From an uncultured Sphingomonadaceae bacterium (GTDB lineage Bacteria; Pseudomonadota; Alphaproteobacteria; Sphingomonadales; Sphingomonadaceae), in the NCBI GenBank assembly GCA_947493325.1, contig CANLQI010000002.1, positions 1 through 64,000 of the forward strand: DNA of 64,000 nt, given 5' to 3'. The notes below the pieces were generated by a model. It saw only the letters and a program-made list of their open reading frames with translations, had not been told where the DNA came from and did not search any database. The position numbers and the translations under genes are program-made. Shown one piece after another: positions 22,509 to 31,761 of this stretch; position 1 is the stretch's first letter, and every line of letters begins with the position of its first letter.

Positions 22509-25500
22509 TTACCACTGCGGATCACCATGTTTGACGACCAACATTTCCTTTCGCTCTTCGACCGGTTTGGCGAGTATCTCGACCAGTGCGCCCAGCTTGG
22601 AGATGAATGGCGGTTCGATTTCCTGCGTATCCTCCGCATCCTCGTCATCCATATCGCGGGCCAGATCGCTGAGGTTGCGGTTGAGTTCACGCCGCGCCTT
22701 ATTGTCAATCTCACGCTTGGCAATGCCGTTTTTACTGTCCAGAGCGATATTGAGGCCGAGCCGCAGCTTGAGCAGTGCGATAAAGTTCAAAAACTCCGCA
22801 TCGCCCAGCATATCGAGCCGCGCATCCTTATCAATCTGCTCAATGGCGGCAGTGGACGGCATTTCATTGCGCACATCATCCTGTGTCATCGTGATATATT
22901 CGCCCAGCGGTGTCGCGTTGGTGACGCGGCTGTGCGAAATATCAAGCGGATCGCACAGCATTCCGTTGGCGACCTCATGCTTGGGCTGCGATGAAAACAG
23001 CCCGGTCAGGCGGGCGTTGGAGGGAGACCATGTGTCACTGCCAGCACGCCCGGCCAAGGCGGCATCGGAAATAATCGCCGACAATTGCCCCAGATAACTC
23101 TCGCCATCGCGTACATCCCCAAGCTGGCGATAGAAGCTTGCGCCGCGACCGGCAAAGGCGATGGTGATGTCGCGCACATCCTGTTCGCCAATCACGCCGT
23201 CGGCCAGGCATTTGCGCAATACCAGCCCGGTATAATAATACATGCCCGCCAGCGCCGTCGCAGCCGAATAGCGCAATCCCTTGCCGATATCGGTGTCGCT
23301 GAACATAGTATAGCTCTGGTCGAATTTGGCGTTGAAATCGGTCTGGCTGACCTGCAGCTCAACCATGTCCTGCATGCTTTTACCCGCGCCATATTTCTCC
23401 ATGGCCTGACCAAATTCACTGTCGCCCATTTCATCGAAAATTTCCTGGTTATTGGCCAGGAAACGCGTGAAGAAATGACCGCCAGCAATACGGAAAGAGC
23501 TGCGCCAGATCGTCTGCTCATCCTTGAACAGCGCAATTTCGGTGGTGCCGCCGCCAATGTCGAACATGGCGACCATGCTGCCCGCCTGCCCCGCATGCTC
23601 GGCAACATTGACGAAATAGCGCAGCGCCGCCGCGCCCTCGGTTTCGAAATTCAGATAGTCTTTCGCCTGCGCCTTGGGCCCGCAGATCGGTCCCATAATA
23701 TCCTTCCACGCCTGTGTCGCGGAGTTTTTGAAATCATGTGCCTGCGTGTTGCGCCATGCCTGCGGATAGGAAAAATGCCATTTGATATTTTCGGGCAGAT
23801 AGCCCTTGTCCATCGCCTCAACGCTCGACATCAGGATAAGCTGACGCAGGAAGCGTTTCACCATACGGCGCACCTTGGGGTCGGTGTCCCATTTCAGCTG
23901 AAAGACAAGATTGTCGCCTTCCATCATCTTGAGCGTTTCTTTCAGCTTATGCTCGGTTTCGGGCATGAAGAAAATCATGTCGGCCATGCCGTGATAGGGA
24001 AAGCTTGCCAGCCGCTGTACGTTGCTGACGCCCTGCATGTCGAACTTGCGGCGTTTCATTACAGTCGGAAATGGCGATTCCTGTTCATGGGCCGGGAAAA
24101 ATTCGACACAATCAAGAGCAAACACATCATTTTCGGCGCCCATATGGCTGAACGGTTTCACCACGCGGTTGGCAAAGCTGACCGGCTCTGCATCACGGCC
24201 TGAACTGGAATAAACCACTGTATTAGTGGTACCGAAATCGATTGCAACGTGCAGCTCGCCCTGCTGTGTAGGCCGCGTATTTTTGGGCAGTAATATACAG
24301 CCAGCAGGAACCTGTTCCCCCTGATCGTCACTAGTCGCGGCAAAGAATAATGCTTCTGCGCCCTTGCCCAATATATGCTGCTCTCCAACTGCGGTTTGCA
24401 GGTCGGCAAAGGCGGTGCGGTGCATGATAAGGTTGCCATCGGCATCCTTGATCTCACCCATGTCACCCGCAAAGAAACCGTCGCCGCGCTCAGCCACCAG
24501 ATCATCCGGTGAGGCTAGGTCGCGTAGCAGCGAAATGCCGCCTGAATGGTTGTCTTTCGCGCGCACCCCGATCATTTCGGCCAGACTGCGGCCCGACACT
24601 GCAAAGCGTGGGCGCATGTCGTAATTCGGGTTGAAACTGTAGCGCATGAATGTCCACGGCCAATCGGCATTGCTGATATTCGGCCAGAAGATCAGGTCCT
24701 CATTAATGCCTTTCGACAGCATGGCGTCTTTCTTGTCATAACGGCGGGTGACAGTGTGTACCATGGCCGGTTCGCGCGGACTGCCGGGAATGACATCCAG
24801 ATCAAGCTGAACTTCATACGCGTCACCCTTGTCAATCAGGCGCAGCTGATTACCCAGATTTTCGCGGCCCAGAAGCAGCAACGCTGCCGGGCTGATCGGC
24901 AGCAAGAAATTCGCCCATTCCTTCATATGCGCATCGACGCGGCCGTCATTGTTGATGCTGGTGAGCTTGTGCGTGAGTAGCGCATCGGGCGTAATGACCG
25001 CATAACCTTCACGCGCGGCGTCTTCAGTGATTTTGGCGAGGATGTTTGGGTTTTCCGCATCGCGCAATGTGTAATTGGCCCAGACGCGGATATCCTGCGC
25101 CGGACGGCCTAATGTGCGCGTGGCAAAATCGGGGTCGATCAGGATGATGCCGCTGGCAATGTCCTTCGCAATATCTTGCCCATCATCGCGCATGCGCGGT
25201 TTAAGCAATGCCTGTGACTTGGGCCCGCGGCTAATATCGGGCTGTTTTGGAATAGTGTTGAGCGGCGCATAAAATGCGTGTGGCAGAACATCCGTGCCGG
25301 TTTCATATTCCAGCTCGTACGGCGCTGTGCCTGCCTCCGCCATTTTCGTTTTACAATCCTCAGCAAAGTCGCGGATCTGATCGCGGATGAATTTTGCATC
25401 TTCGGGCAGGCCCGGCTGATTGAGATGCAGGAACAGCTTGCCCAGATAATCATGCAGCGCCATCCAGTGATCGCCCGACATGCCGTCGCTGTGGATCGGA

Positions 25501-26072
25501 TCATCCAGCCCGCCGCGCATCCACGGGATATCGGCATGAATGACTTTGCGGGCGCCCCGTGCGGGCGCCACAAGACAATTGGGGACCATCAGCCCGATAG
25601 ATTTCGGTTCGGTCGTTGCAAACACATCCTGTGACGTCGCCTGAAACGTGATGACACCCATTTTGCTCCAGCTCGCCTCGCGGCTGATTGTCTCATGCGG
25701 CATTAATTGGCGCAGCATGCGGCGGAAAGCGGGATTGCCCGACGATGTATCTTCGAGATCGTAATTCATCACCTGCAGAATATAGCTGTCACGAAAGAAA
25801 TTGCGCAGCGCCAGCAACGCTATGAGCCCGCGCCACTGCGCCCGTGCATCATTCGCAGCAACATGGCCCTGCGTCATCAATGCCTGAGAGAACAACAGCG
25901 GCCGCGCCCACGGATCGGGCAGTGATTTCAGGCCATCGATATCGACCTCCTCCGCCGCGATCACCAGCGAATCCGCCATGTCATCAAGGCGGCCCGACGG
26001 CTCCCACACGCCCGTCACATCGGGATCGGCAAATTTCTCGTTGGTGAGCGGCGGGAGGTTATATGTCGCCAT
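22509..26072 (-). CDS. Giant two-part protein with C-terminal actin/Hsp70-like ATPase domain
   Basis: A 1187-residue protein. The first 600 or so residues match no family I know. From about residue 607 an actin/Hsp70 ATPase fold is evident: phosphate-1 motif HVAIDFGTTNTVVYSS (about 607-622), phosphate-2 motif MFDIGGGTTEIALF (about 834) and an adenosine-type motif ITIAFAGRGASFYRQLG (about 968). Connecting sequence such as WHFSYPQAWRN is consistent with an Hsp70-like lobe. I saw no transmembrane segment, so it is presumably cytoplasmic. The C-terminal 100 residues are charged (ARDMDDEDAEDTQEIE). GAAGGACG lies 9 bp before the ATG. It sits 60 bp downstream of the tubulin-like gene on the same strand. 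SrfB-like proteins share an Hsp70-like idea but I do not recognise this as SrfB. Function is unknown; a nucleotide-switched scaffold is the inference. Confidence 0.82.
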   Translation of the reverse strand: MATYNLPPLTNEKFADPDVTGVWEPSGRLDDMADSLVIAAEEVDIDGLKSLPDPWARPLLFSQALMTQGHVAANDARAQWRGLIALLALRNFFRDSYILQVMNYDLEDTSSGNPAFRRMLRQLMPHETISREASWSKMGVITFQATSQDVFATTEPKSIGLMVPNCLVAPARGARKVIHADIPWMRGGLDDPIHSDGMSGDHWMALHDYLGKLFLHLNQPGLPEDAKFIRDQIRDFAEDCKTKMAEAGTAPYELEYETGTDVLPHAFYAPLNTIPKQPDISRGPKSQALLKPRMRDDGQDIAKDIASGIILIDPDFATRTLGRPAQDIRVWANYTLRDAENPNILAKITEDAAREGYAVITPDALLTHKLTSINNDGRVDAHMKEWANFLLPISPAALLLLGRENLGNQLRLIDKGDAYEVQLDLDVIPGSPREPAMVHTVTRRYDKKDAMLSKGINEDLIFWPNISNADWPWTFMRYSFNPNYDMRPRFAVSGRSLAEMIGVRAKDNHSGGISLLRDLASPDDLVAERGDGFFAGDMGEIKDADGNLIMHRTAFADLQTAVGEQHILGKGAEALFFAATSDDQGEQVPAGCILLPKNTRPTQQGELHVAIDFGTTNTVVYSSSGRDAEPVSFANRVVKPFSHMGAENDVFALDCVEFFPAHEQESPFPTVMKRRKFDMQGVSNVQRLASFPYHGMADMIFFMPETEHKLKETLKMMEGDNLVFQLKWDTDPKVRRMVKRFLRQLILMSSVEAMDKGYLPENIKWHFSYPQAWRNTQAHDFKNSATQAWKDIMGPICGPKAQAKDYLNFETEGAAALRYFVNVAEHAGQAGSMVAMFDIGGGTTEIALFKDEQTIWRSSFRIAGGHFFTRFLANNQEIFDEMGDSEFGQAMEKYGAGKSMQDMVELQVSQTDFNAKFDQSYTMFSDTDIGKGLRYSAATALAGMYYYTGLVLRKCLADGVIGEQDVRDITIAFAGRGASFYRQLGDVRDGESYLGQLSAIISDAALAGRAGSDTWSPSNARLTGLFSSQPKHEVANGMLCDPLDISHSRVTNATPLGEYITMTQDDVRNEMPSTAAIEQIDKDARLDMLGDAEFLNFIALLKLRLGLNIALDSKNGIAKREIDNKARRELNRNLSDLARDMDDEDAEDTQEIEPPFISKLGALVEILAKPVEERKEMLVVKHGDPQW

Positions 26073-26132
26073 GTGTTTTTACGTCCTTCAATTGTCTTTT
26101 CGTGCACGAAGTGCGTGCATAAGCCTTTGCAT

Positions 26133-27704
26133 TCAAACTTCCTTGACCGATGCATAAGTGTAGAGCGCGGCAATCATGCTGCCCATGCCGTCATGCTCGT
26201 CCTCGAATGAATCCTCAGTCAAACCATCCGCCAGTTCGGCAGAGTCCGGCATCGGATCATCGGATGACCCGTGCCTGCTGACGATACTGTCGAAAAACTG
26301 CGCATAGTCGCCATCGGATAGGCTGATCGCGACTTCCGCATCCTGATTGGGCCGTTTGAAATCCACACCCTTGACCATGCCCAGCACGTTCCACAGGTTA
26401 AAACTGAAATTGGCGTTTTTGCGTGCATAAGCCTCCATGGCCGCGCACCAGCGGATAAAGTCATCGACGACAAGGTCCAGCTTCGCAATCGCTTCGGACG
26501 GGCTGTTATTCTGCCAGTCAAGCTGGTCGAGGCCTTGCGCCTTATACCAAGCCTGTTTGCGCACTGCCTTGCGGCTGGTGTCATCGCCCAGATGCGCTTT
26601 CCAATATTTGAACGCGGTGGCAAAGCGTAGGAACTGACCGAATTTCTCATGGAATTCGCGCGAACCGCTCTTACCAATGGCCGGAATATCGGGCCAGCCA
26701 AGCAACTCTTCGCGGGCACGCGCCGACACATTGATCTGCTGCACACCTTCGGCATCGGGCATGGCGGGCACGGTAAAGAATTTGTGTACGGCCGTCGCCG
26801 CCAGCATTTCGGGGAGCAGCGCCGGATTGCGCTGATCGCCTGCGCCCGGCTGATGATAGTCCATTACGAAAAACGGGCTCCAGCCGATCAGGTAGAGCTG
26901 GTCGAAAATATGCTGCGTGCTGAGCATATTTTCATAGTGCCGCAGCGCGCCGCGCGATTGCATCAGCTGCTCATTGGCGCGCGCAACATTCTGGTTTTCG
27001 TCTTCATCGGGATCGGGGAAGCCGAAATAGGGCAGCATCAATATACCGCCGATATTGACGTTGGAGCTGATCTTTTCCTCGCGCAGCCGGTCGCGGATGA
27101 TACGCGCAAGTGTCGGAAAGCCCGCTGCGCCTGTGCCGCCGAATACCGATCCTGCAATCATGATATTGACGCGCGAGCCGGAGCCCACTGACTTGATTGC
27201 CTCGGTAATCGCATCCCAAAAACCGCTGCCGCTACCCGCCCGCGCGGATATTGCCGCCGCGCCCAGATGCGGGCGGCCGCGGTAGCCTTCGTCGAGCGGC
27301 ATGTCCTGCTCTTCGTCCTTTTCCACCTTGCCGGTTTCAAACAAAGCATCGAACAGATATTTATCCTCCTGCATCGCCCCGAAAATCGAGCTGAGCGTTG
27401 ATCCGCTGCGCTCATCCGGTACCCAGAGGCCACTGCCGCCATCAATGGTTTCGATGTTGGTGCGCAATATGGGGCAATCCTCGGTGCCGTGCAGCTTGTG
27501 GCTGCCCTCTGGTCCACGCCACGCCGCCCGCGCTTCCATATAGTTGGACAGCACATATTGCGCGCGGTTCAGATTACCGTTGCTTTTGTCCTGATCGACA
27601 AAGCCGACGCGCAGATCCGTCGGGCCGATGCCGATGGTGGCAAGCTGCACCACGGCCTCAACGACTTTTGCGCCTGTCCCGCCTACGCCAATGATAATGT
27701 CCAT
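26133..27704 (-). CDS. Tubulin/FtsZ-like GTPase
   Basis: A 523-residue protein of the tubulin/FtsZ superfamily but not FtsZ. The N-terminal nucleotide-binding motif is IIIGVGGTGAKVVEAVV (3-19), and the superfamily signature appears as GSVFGGTGAAGFPTLA (185-200), matching the T4 pattern GGTG(S/T/A)G. The rest diverges strongly from FtsZ and there is no FtsZ-type C-terminal tail peptide; the end is acidic (SFEDEHDGMG). No transmembrane segment was seen. AGAGGA lies 6 bp before the ATG. Divergent FtsZ-like families of this size have been described near genes for membrane proteins and proposed to remodel membranes; membership in one of those is inference. Gene order places it between a membrane protein and the actin-like ATPase, in one operon. 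Confidence 0.85.
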   Translation of the reverse strand: MDIIIGVGGTGAKVVEAVVQLATIGIGPTDLRVGFVDQDKSNGNLNRAQYVLSNYMEARAAWRGPEGSHKLHGTEDCPILRTNIETIDGGSGLWVPDERSGSTLSSIFGAMQEDKYLFDALFETGKVEKDEEQDMPLDEGYRGRPHLGAAAISARAGSGSGFWDAITEAIKSVGSGSRVNIMIAGSVFGGTGAAGFPTLARIIRDRLREEKISSNVNIGGILMLPYFGFPDPDEDENQNVARANEQLMQSRGALRHYENMLSTQHIFDQLYLIGWSPFFVMDYHQPGAGDQRNPALLPEMLAATAVHKFFTVPAMPDAEGVQQINVSARAREELLGWPDIPAIGKSGSREFHEKFGQFLRFATAFKYWKAHLGDDTSRKAVRKQAWYKAQGLDQLDWQNNSPSEAIAKLDLVVDDFIRWCAAMEAYARKNANFSFNLWNVLGMVKGVDFKRPNQDAEVAISLSDGDYAQFFDSIVSRHGSSDDPMPDSAELADGLTEDSFEDEHDGMGSMIAALYTYASVKEV

Positions 27705-27764
27705 ATTCTATCCTCTTATGCCCGAAACTGCGTCCGGATAATTCCTGATTGCGGCCTGCGCGGT

Positions 27765-28358
27765 TTATAATGGCAATGATGGCTGCATTTTTTCCGGCGT
27801 CGCCCATTTCGTCCCGCCCCAATAAGCCAGCCATGACAGCAGGATGAACAGGACCGGAATGCCCCAGCCGCGCATTGCGGTCAGCTTTGGTCCCCATGCA
27901 TCGAATGTAGCCGTAAAATGTGCCAGCACCGCAAATATGATGCCGCCCACGGTAATCAGCCCAAAATAAAGCCACCATTTCGGCTTGAGCGCAGCAAAGG
28001 CTGTCGGCGTCGCGGCTTTTGCCTCGGCCAGTGCCACCTGCACCGCAAAGGCTATGCCCAGAAACAGGGGAATCAGGCTCGCAAAGAAATACCATGACAT
28101 GACATTGCCGCGCTGCTGTTCAGCCTCGACCGTCAGCGCGCGCTCGGCGGCGTCATAACAGTCATCGCTGCTGCCCGCGCTGTCATCAAAAAAACCGCCG
28201 CCCGAACCACCGCTGCCGACCACGCAGTTTTCTTCATACTGCACCTTGACCGTGGGATTGAGCATGGACGACGAACCGGACGTAAAGAATATCAGCGCCG
28301 CGCCGATCACTATGACCGTAAACCAGACCCCGAGATATTTAGCTGCTGCTGTCGCCAT
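27765..28358 (-). CDS. Small multi-span membrane protein of the actin/tubulin-like operon
   Basis: A 197-residue protein with four hydrophobic helices: YLGVWFTVIVIGAALIFF (8-25), WYFFASLIPLFLGIAFAVQV, WLYFGLITVGGIIFAVLAHF and WGIPVLFILLSWLAYWG. Between the first two lies a probable periplasmic loop of about 65 residues with two cysteines (ENCVVG and DDCYDA) and a Gly/Ser-rich stretch, compatible with a disulfide. I do not recognise the family. GGGAG lies 9 bp before the ATG. It is 26 bp downstream of the VWA-like gene and 60 bp upstream of the tubulin-like gene. A membrane platform for the cytoplasmic filament-type proteins is a plausible role but is inference. Confidence 0.78.
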   Translation of the reverse strand: MATAAAKYLGVWFTVIVIGAALIFFTSGSSSMLNPTVKVQYEENCVVGSGGSGGGFFDDSAGSSDDCYDAAERALTVEAEQQRGNVMSWYFFASLIPLFLGIAFAVQVALAEAKAATPTAFAALKPKWWLYFGLITVGGIIFAVLAHFTATFDAWGPKLTAMRGWGIPVLFILLSWLAYWGGTKWATPEKMQPSLPL

Positions 28359-28384
28359 GCGAAGCGTCTCCCTTGTAAATTAAA

Positions 28385-29908
28385 TCACTCAACCCTGAGT
28401 ATGAAATGCGTCGCCGAACGGGGGATGGAGTCCTTGCCCTTCGTATCCAGTTCGGTTTCGAGTATGCGGCGTAACCGCGCCAGACCCGGCGCGCCAATGT
28501 TCGGCTTTCCGCCCTGCAAATTCGCCGTAATCTGCTGCGGCGTCATCGCCCAGTCATCCATCCATGCCGCCGCTTTATGCGGCACACGAAGGCCGGACTG
28601 GCCCGCGATCAGCTGCACCAGATAAGTGCCCTTACCCCGCAGGGATGATGTATCGAGCCTGTCCATGGATAAAAGATAGCCCACATCCTGCCCCTCTACA
28701 ATCCAACCAGCGGGCGGAAGCGCGGCAGTTTTCGACCAAAGCGCAGCCGGCGCACAGGCGGCGCTGTCCGCCATATTCGCGTTGAGCCGCCAAACGGATG
28801 ATGTGTAACGCGGCTCGCTGCCGATGATTTCATAATCCGCGACATTGGCATTGGCGGCGAGTTTAAGCGCAAGGCCCGCCTCCGCATCACCGCCCGCATC
28901 GGATTTGCGCGCGCCATATTGCGGCAGATCCCCAAAATAACCGAGCAACCGCTCGTCCTTGGTCACACGCGTCTTGGCAAAACCACTGCCGGTCTTGCGC
29001 ACCTGCGGCTGGGTCAGCTGCATCGTGCCCGCTTCCTGTCCGAACAACGCAAAGGCAAGGTCGCCCTGCTCGGCGTTGGCAGCAGAGAAACCGGGAATTT
29101 CGGAAGTTTGCAGATAGTCATAAAAGGCACGCACATGTTTGGGCTGACCGATCATCAGCATCACCAGCGGGCGGCGCACATTCGCGTTAAAACGTTGCCC
29201 CTCGTGATAGATATTGCCGTTAAAACCAGTCTGTACACCCATAATGCCGACCGCAAGGTTCTCCTCGATCACAGCGGTGCGCAGCTGCCCGCCTACGGAT
29301 GCCTCAAAACTGTCGACTGCGTCCTTGTTATCCAGCATCAGGTCGGTGACAATGATATTGAGATTGGTACGCGCGGCATCGCCATTCCGGCGCTCGCTGT
29401 TGATGTGGCGCAGCAAAGTGTCGATGCGTGTTTCCTGATTGTCACAGCCGCCCTGCGGACAGCGATAGGCGGCGGGCCGCGCGAAACTTTCGGGACTTTC
29501 AATCGGGTCGCTGACCTTTGTGCCGAAACTGCGGAACACGATATCGCCCTGCCCGCTTTGATAATTGCCGCTGCGGTACAGCCCGCTCTGCGTAAAATTG
29601 CGCGTGGCGCTGATCAGGTTGCCGATCGCATTGGCACTCCCCAGGCCCGGCGCGACATAGCCCGCCATGCCGCCCGAACCATCGAAATAGATATTGATCT
29701 TTTCGGGGGCAGTTTTGATCTCGCCGTTCCTGCCCAGTATCGATTGCACTTGAGCAGGTACACACTGCTGCGGCGCCTCAGCCAATTCCTCTTTATCCGA
29801 TCCGAGGAAATAAAATGCCGCCGCGCCGGCAATAGCTACCACTACGGCCAAAACGATCAGGATAAGCGGCAGGGGTGATGTCGTTTTCTTTGTTTTTTGT
29901 CGTGCCAA
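28385..29908 (-). CDS. Membrane-anchored VWA-like protein
   Basis: About 507 residues counted from a TTG at 29908, chosen because a basic start (ARQKTKKTT) and a single anchor helix (PLILIVLAVVVAIAGAAAFYF) follow it and AGGA lies upstream; the frame is open to 30022 but those extra residues look random. The periplasmic part contains INIYFDGSGGMAGYVA (about 72-87), which resembles a VWA metal site (DxSxS/SGSM) in degenerate form, and a later strand-Asp segment LNIIVTDLMLDNKDAV. These suggest a von Willebrand A-like fold, a domain that mediates protein-protein contacts. I cannot name the family. It is the first gene of the five-gene operon and is divergent from the SH3b protein gene. Confidence 0.72.
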   Translation of the reverse strand: MARQKTKKTTSPLPLILIVLAVVVAIAGAAAFYFLGSDKEELAEAPQQCVPAQVQSILGRNGEIKTAPEKINIYFDGSGGMAGYVAPGLGSANAIGNLISATRNFTQSGLYRSGNYQSGQGDIVFRSFGTKVSDPIESPESFARPAAYRCPQGGCDNQETRIDTLLRHINSERRNGDAARTNLNIIVTDLMLDNKDAVDSFEASVGGQLRTAVIEENLAVGIMGVQTGFNGNIYHEGQRFNANVRRPLVMLMIGQPKHVRAFYDYLQTSEIPGFSAANAEQGDLAFALFGQEAGTMQLTQPQVRKTGSGFAKTRVTKDERLLGYFGDLPQYGARKSDAGGDAEAGLALKLAANANVADYEIIGSEPRYTSSVWRLNANMADSAACAPAALWSKTAALPPAGWIVEGQDVGYLLSMDRLDTSSLRGKGTYLVQLIAGQSGLRVPHKAAAWMDDWAMTPQQITANLQGGKPNIGAPGLARLRRILETELDTKGKDSIPRSATHFILRVE

Positions 29909-30024
29909 AATATATGTTTTCCTGCATGTGCCTTGCCCGGGCTTTGTGCAGCCTAGGTGTATAGCATAGACAATACAGATAAGATTCGCAAAATTTATTT
30001 GCAGCGATATAAGAACAGTCAAAT
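29909..30024. promoter_or_regulatory. Divergent promoter region of the actin/tubulin-like cluster
   Basis: These 116 bp separate the presumed TTG start of the leftward operon from the ATG of the rightward SH3b gene and must hold promoters for both. The middle is AT-rich (around 29955-30010). I saw no clear operator palindrome. Confidence 0.5.
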
Positions 30025-31746
30025 ATGTCCGATGAAACCAGCCTTTATCCCGCCGTTACCGTAAAGATTGGCCGCCATAACAGGCGGTTATACCATGATG
30101 GCGATTTGAAAACGGCGGTACGGCTGGGCGACATAAAAGACGATACGCGCATTATTTACGAAGCCAGCCTGGGTCACCGCGCGCAAATGACGGCGCGCGA
30201 CTGCCCGATACTGACCGATTTGCTGGAAGAATTCGGGCGCCCGGAAGAGGAAATTCCCTCTCCAGAGCAACAGCCTGCTTCTGCAACGACCAAAACCAAG
30301 GCATCGCCTTGGCAAAACCCGGCTGGCTCGGAAAATTCACAGACGCAGCCGCGGGATTATGCGGCCCAGATCGTCACCGACTATAATGATATCAAAACAC
30401 CCGCCGACCTGCTCGATTTCGATGAAAGCTACCTGCCCTATGCACTTAGCAACCGTGCCAGCGATACGGCGGCTGAGCTGCACAAGGACAAGCGCGCGCG
30501 GTTCTGGCTGATCCCCGATGATGATGCGGACCATAAGGCGTATCTGGTGCCCGGCAGCGACAGCCATATCAACTGGGACGGATACCGTACGCGCGAGACA
30601 AGCAGTCCGTTCGTACATCATTTTCTGCTGATCCCCGGCGAAAAGCTAAAGCTGGTGCGACCTGCCACAATGGTAAAGGGCGCGGATGGATGGGAGCTGC
30701 TGGAACAGGGCGTGCTGGAAGGACTGGCCGCACCGGAAACAGAGTCGGAGCCGGATACACCCTATGCGCAGGTACCACAGCCCAACGACGCGATCATTCC
30801 GGAAATGCAGTTGCCCCCGGAAAAAAGCAAAACCGGCCGCAATATCGGCATCATACTGGCGCTGTTGCTGTGCGTATTCATGATCAACCAGTGTATGGAA
30901 GACGGCAGTTTCAGCGGCGCCGATAATGAAGTGGCTGCAGATGGGCGCCTGCCCAATATCTGCACCAATACAGGGCAAGGCTATGTCAGCCGTCCCATGC
31001 TGCGTCAGGCAGAACGGCTCTATATCGACCGCGATACCAATATTCGTGCGGGCGCGGGTGTTTCCAGCCGCAAAATGGGCACTGTCAAACGCGGTCAGCC
31101 CCTTGAACTGCGCCGCGCCAGCGATAAATCGCAGGAAAACTGGTATCAGATCGTGTCGGGCGAAAATTGCGGACATTATGTCTATTCCTATGCCGAAACC
31201 CCATCCGATGAAGCGCCGCCCACATTCATCACCTATGCCAATGTACAGCGCGAGATACAGGAAGACACGCCGCTGCTCGACCGCCCCGATGGCAGCATAA
31301 TCGGCACCGTGCCGGCGGGACGCACTGTGTCCTATGTCGGTGAAGTCGCGGGCGGATACGGCGAAATTATCGATGCGCAGCAGGACAATGTGCTTGGCTA
31401 TGTCGCGCTGTCGGCGTTTGAGGAAAAAACACGCGCGACCGCAGATACCGGTCTCGCCGTGCACAATAACTGTGCCTATCCGATCCGTATATATATTCGC
31501 ATGCAGGCGCGCGGGCCTGCCGCACAGGGCGCACTCACGCTGCGTCCCGGCGAGAAACGCCCGGCGCTCACCTATACCGACGGCACAAAAGTCAATCCGG
31601 TATCGGCACAGGCGCAGGTCTATGCCGAACGCGATGATTTCACAATGGGGAGCGCAGAATTACAGGCATGGCGGCCGCGCACCCAGCCCTATACCGCACA
31701 GATAGACGGCAATGACAATTACGTGATTTCGCCGCAGTGTCAGTGA
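30025..31746 (+). CDS. Membrane-spanning SH3b protein with shared cytoplasmic domain
   Basis: A 573-residue protein. Residues 1-70 form a small domain of unknown type (VKIGRHNRRLYHDGDLK). Residues 115-235 are homologous to the C-terminus of the lipoprotein at 21468-22472 (KRARFWLI, AYLVPGSDSHINW, DGWELLEQGVLEG). A single transmembrane helix follows (NIGIILALLLCVFMINQ, 273-289). The outer part has two bacterial SH3-like domains: about 312-385 (LYIDRDTNIRAGAGVSSRKMG) and about 398-455 (PLLDRPDGSIIGTVPAGRTV). It ends in a domain starting HNNCAYPIRIYIRMQ. With no signal peptide, the shared domain is predicted cytoplasmic and the SH3b domains periplasmic, where they could bind peptidoglycan or protein. 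It is divergent from the five-gene operon and the shared domain ties it to that system. Confidence 0.82.
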   Translation: MSDETSLYPAVTVKIGRHNRRLYHDGDLKTAVRLGDIKDDTRIIYEASLGHRAQMTARDCPILTDLLEEFGRPEEEIPSPEQQPASATTKTKASPWQNPAGSENSQTQPRDYAAQIVTDYNDIKTPADLLDFDESYLPYALSNRASDTAAELHKDKRARFWLIPDDDADHKAYLVPGSDSHINWDGYRTRETSSPFVHHFLLIPGEKLKLVRPATMVKGADGWELLEQGVLEGLAAPETESEPDTPYAQVPQPNDAIIPEMQLPPEKSKTGRNIGIILALLLCVFMINQCMEDGSFSGADNEVAADGRLPNICTNTGQGYVSRPMLRQAERLYIDRDTNIRAGAGVSSRKMGTVKRGQPLELRRASDKSQENWYQIVSGENCGHYVYSYAETPSDEAPPTFITYANVQREIQEDTPLLDRPDGSIIGTVPAGRTVSYVGEVAGGYGEIIDAQQDNVLGYVALSAFEEKTRATADTGLAVHNNCAYPIRIYIRMQARGPAAQGALTLRPGEKRPALTYTDGTKVNPVSAQAQVYAERDDFTMGSAELQAWRPRTQPYTAQIDGNDNYVISPQCQ

Positions 31747-31761
31747 CCAAATCCGTTGGTT

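Noticed and set aside
22509-26072. Identification as virulence factor SrfB
   Set aside because: The Hsp70-like motifs are C-terminal and the N-terminus does not resemble SrfB as I know it; I left the family open.
29909-30022. 38-residue N-terminal extension of the VWA-like protein
   Set aside because: It would place random-looking residues before a clear membrane anchor and consume the divergent promoter.
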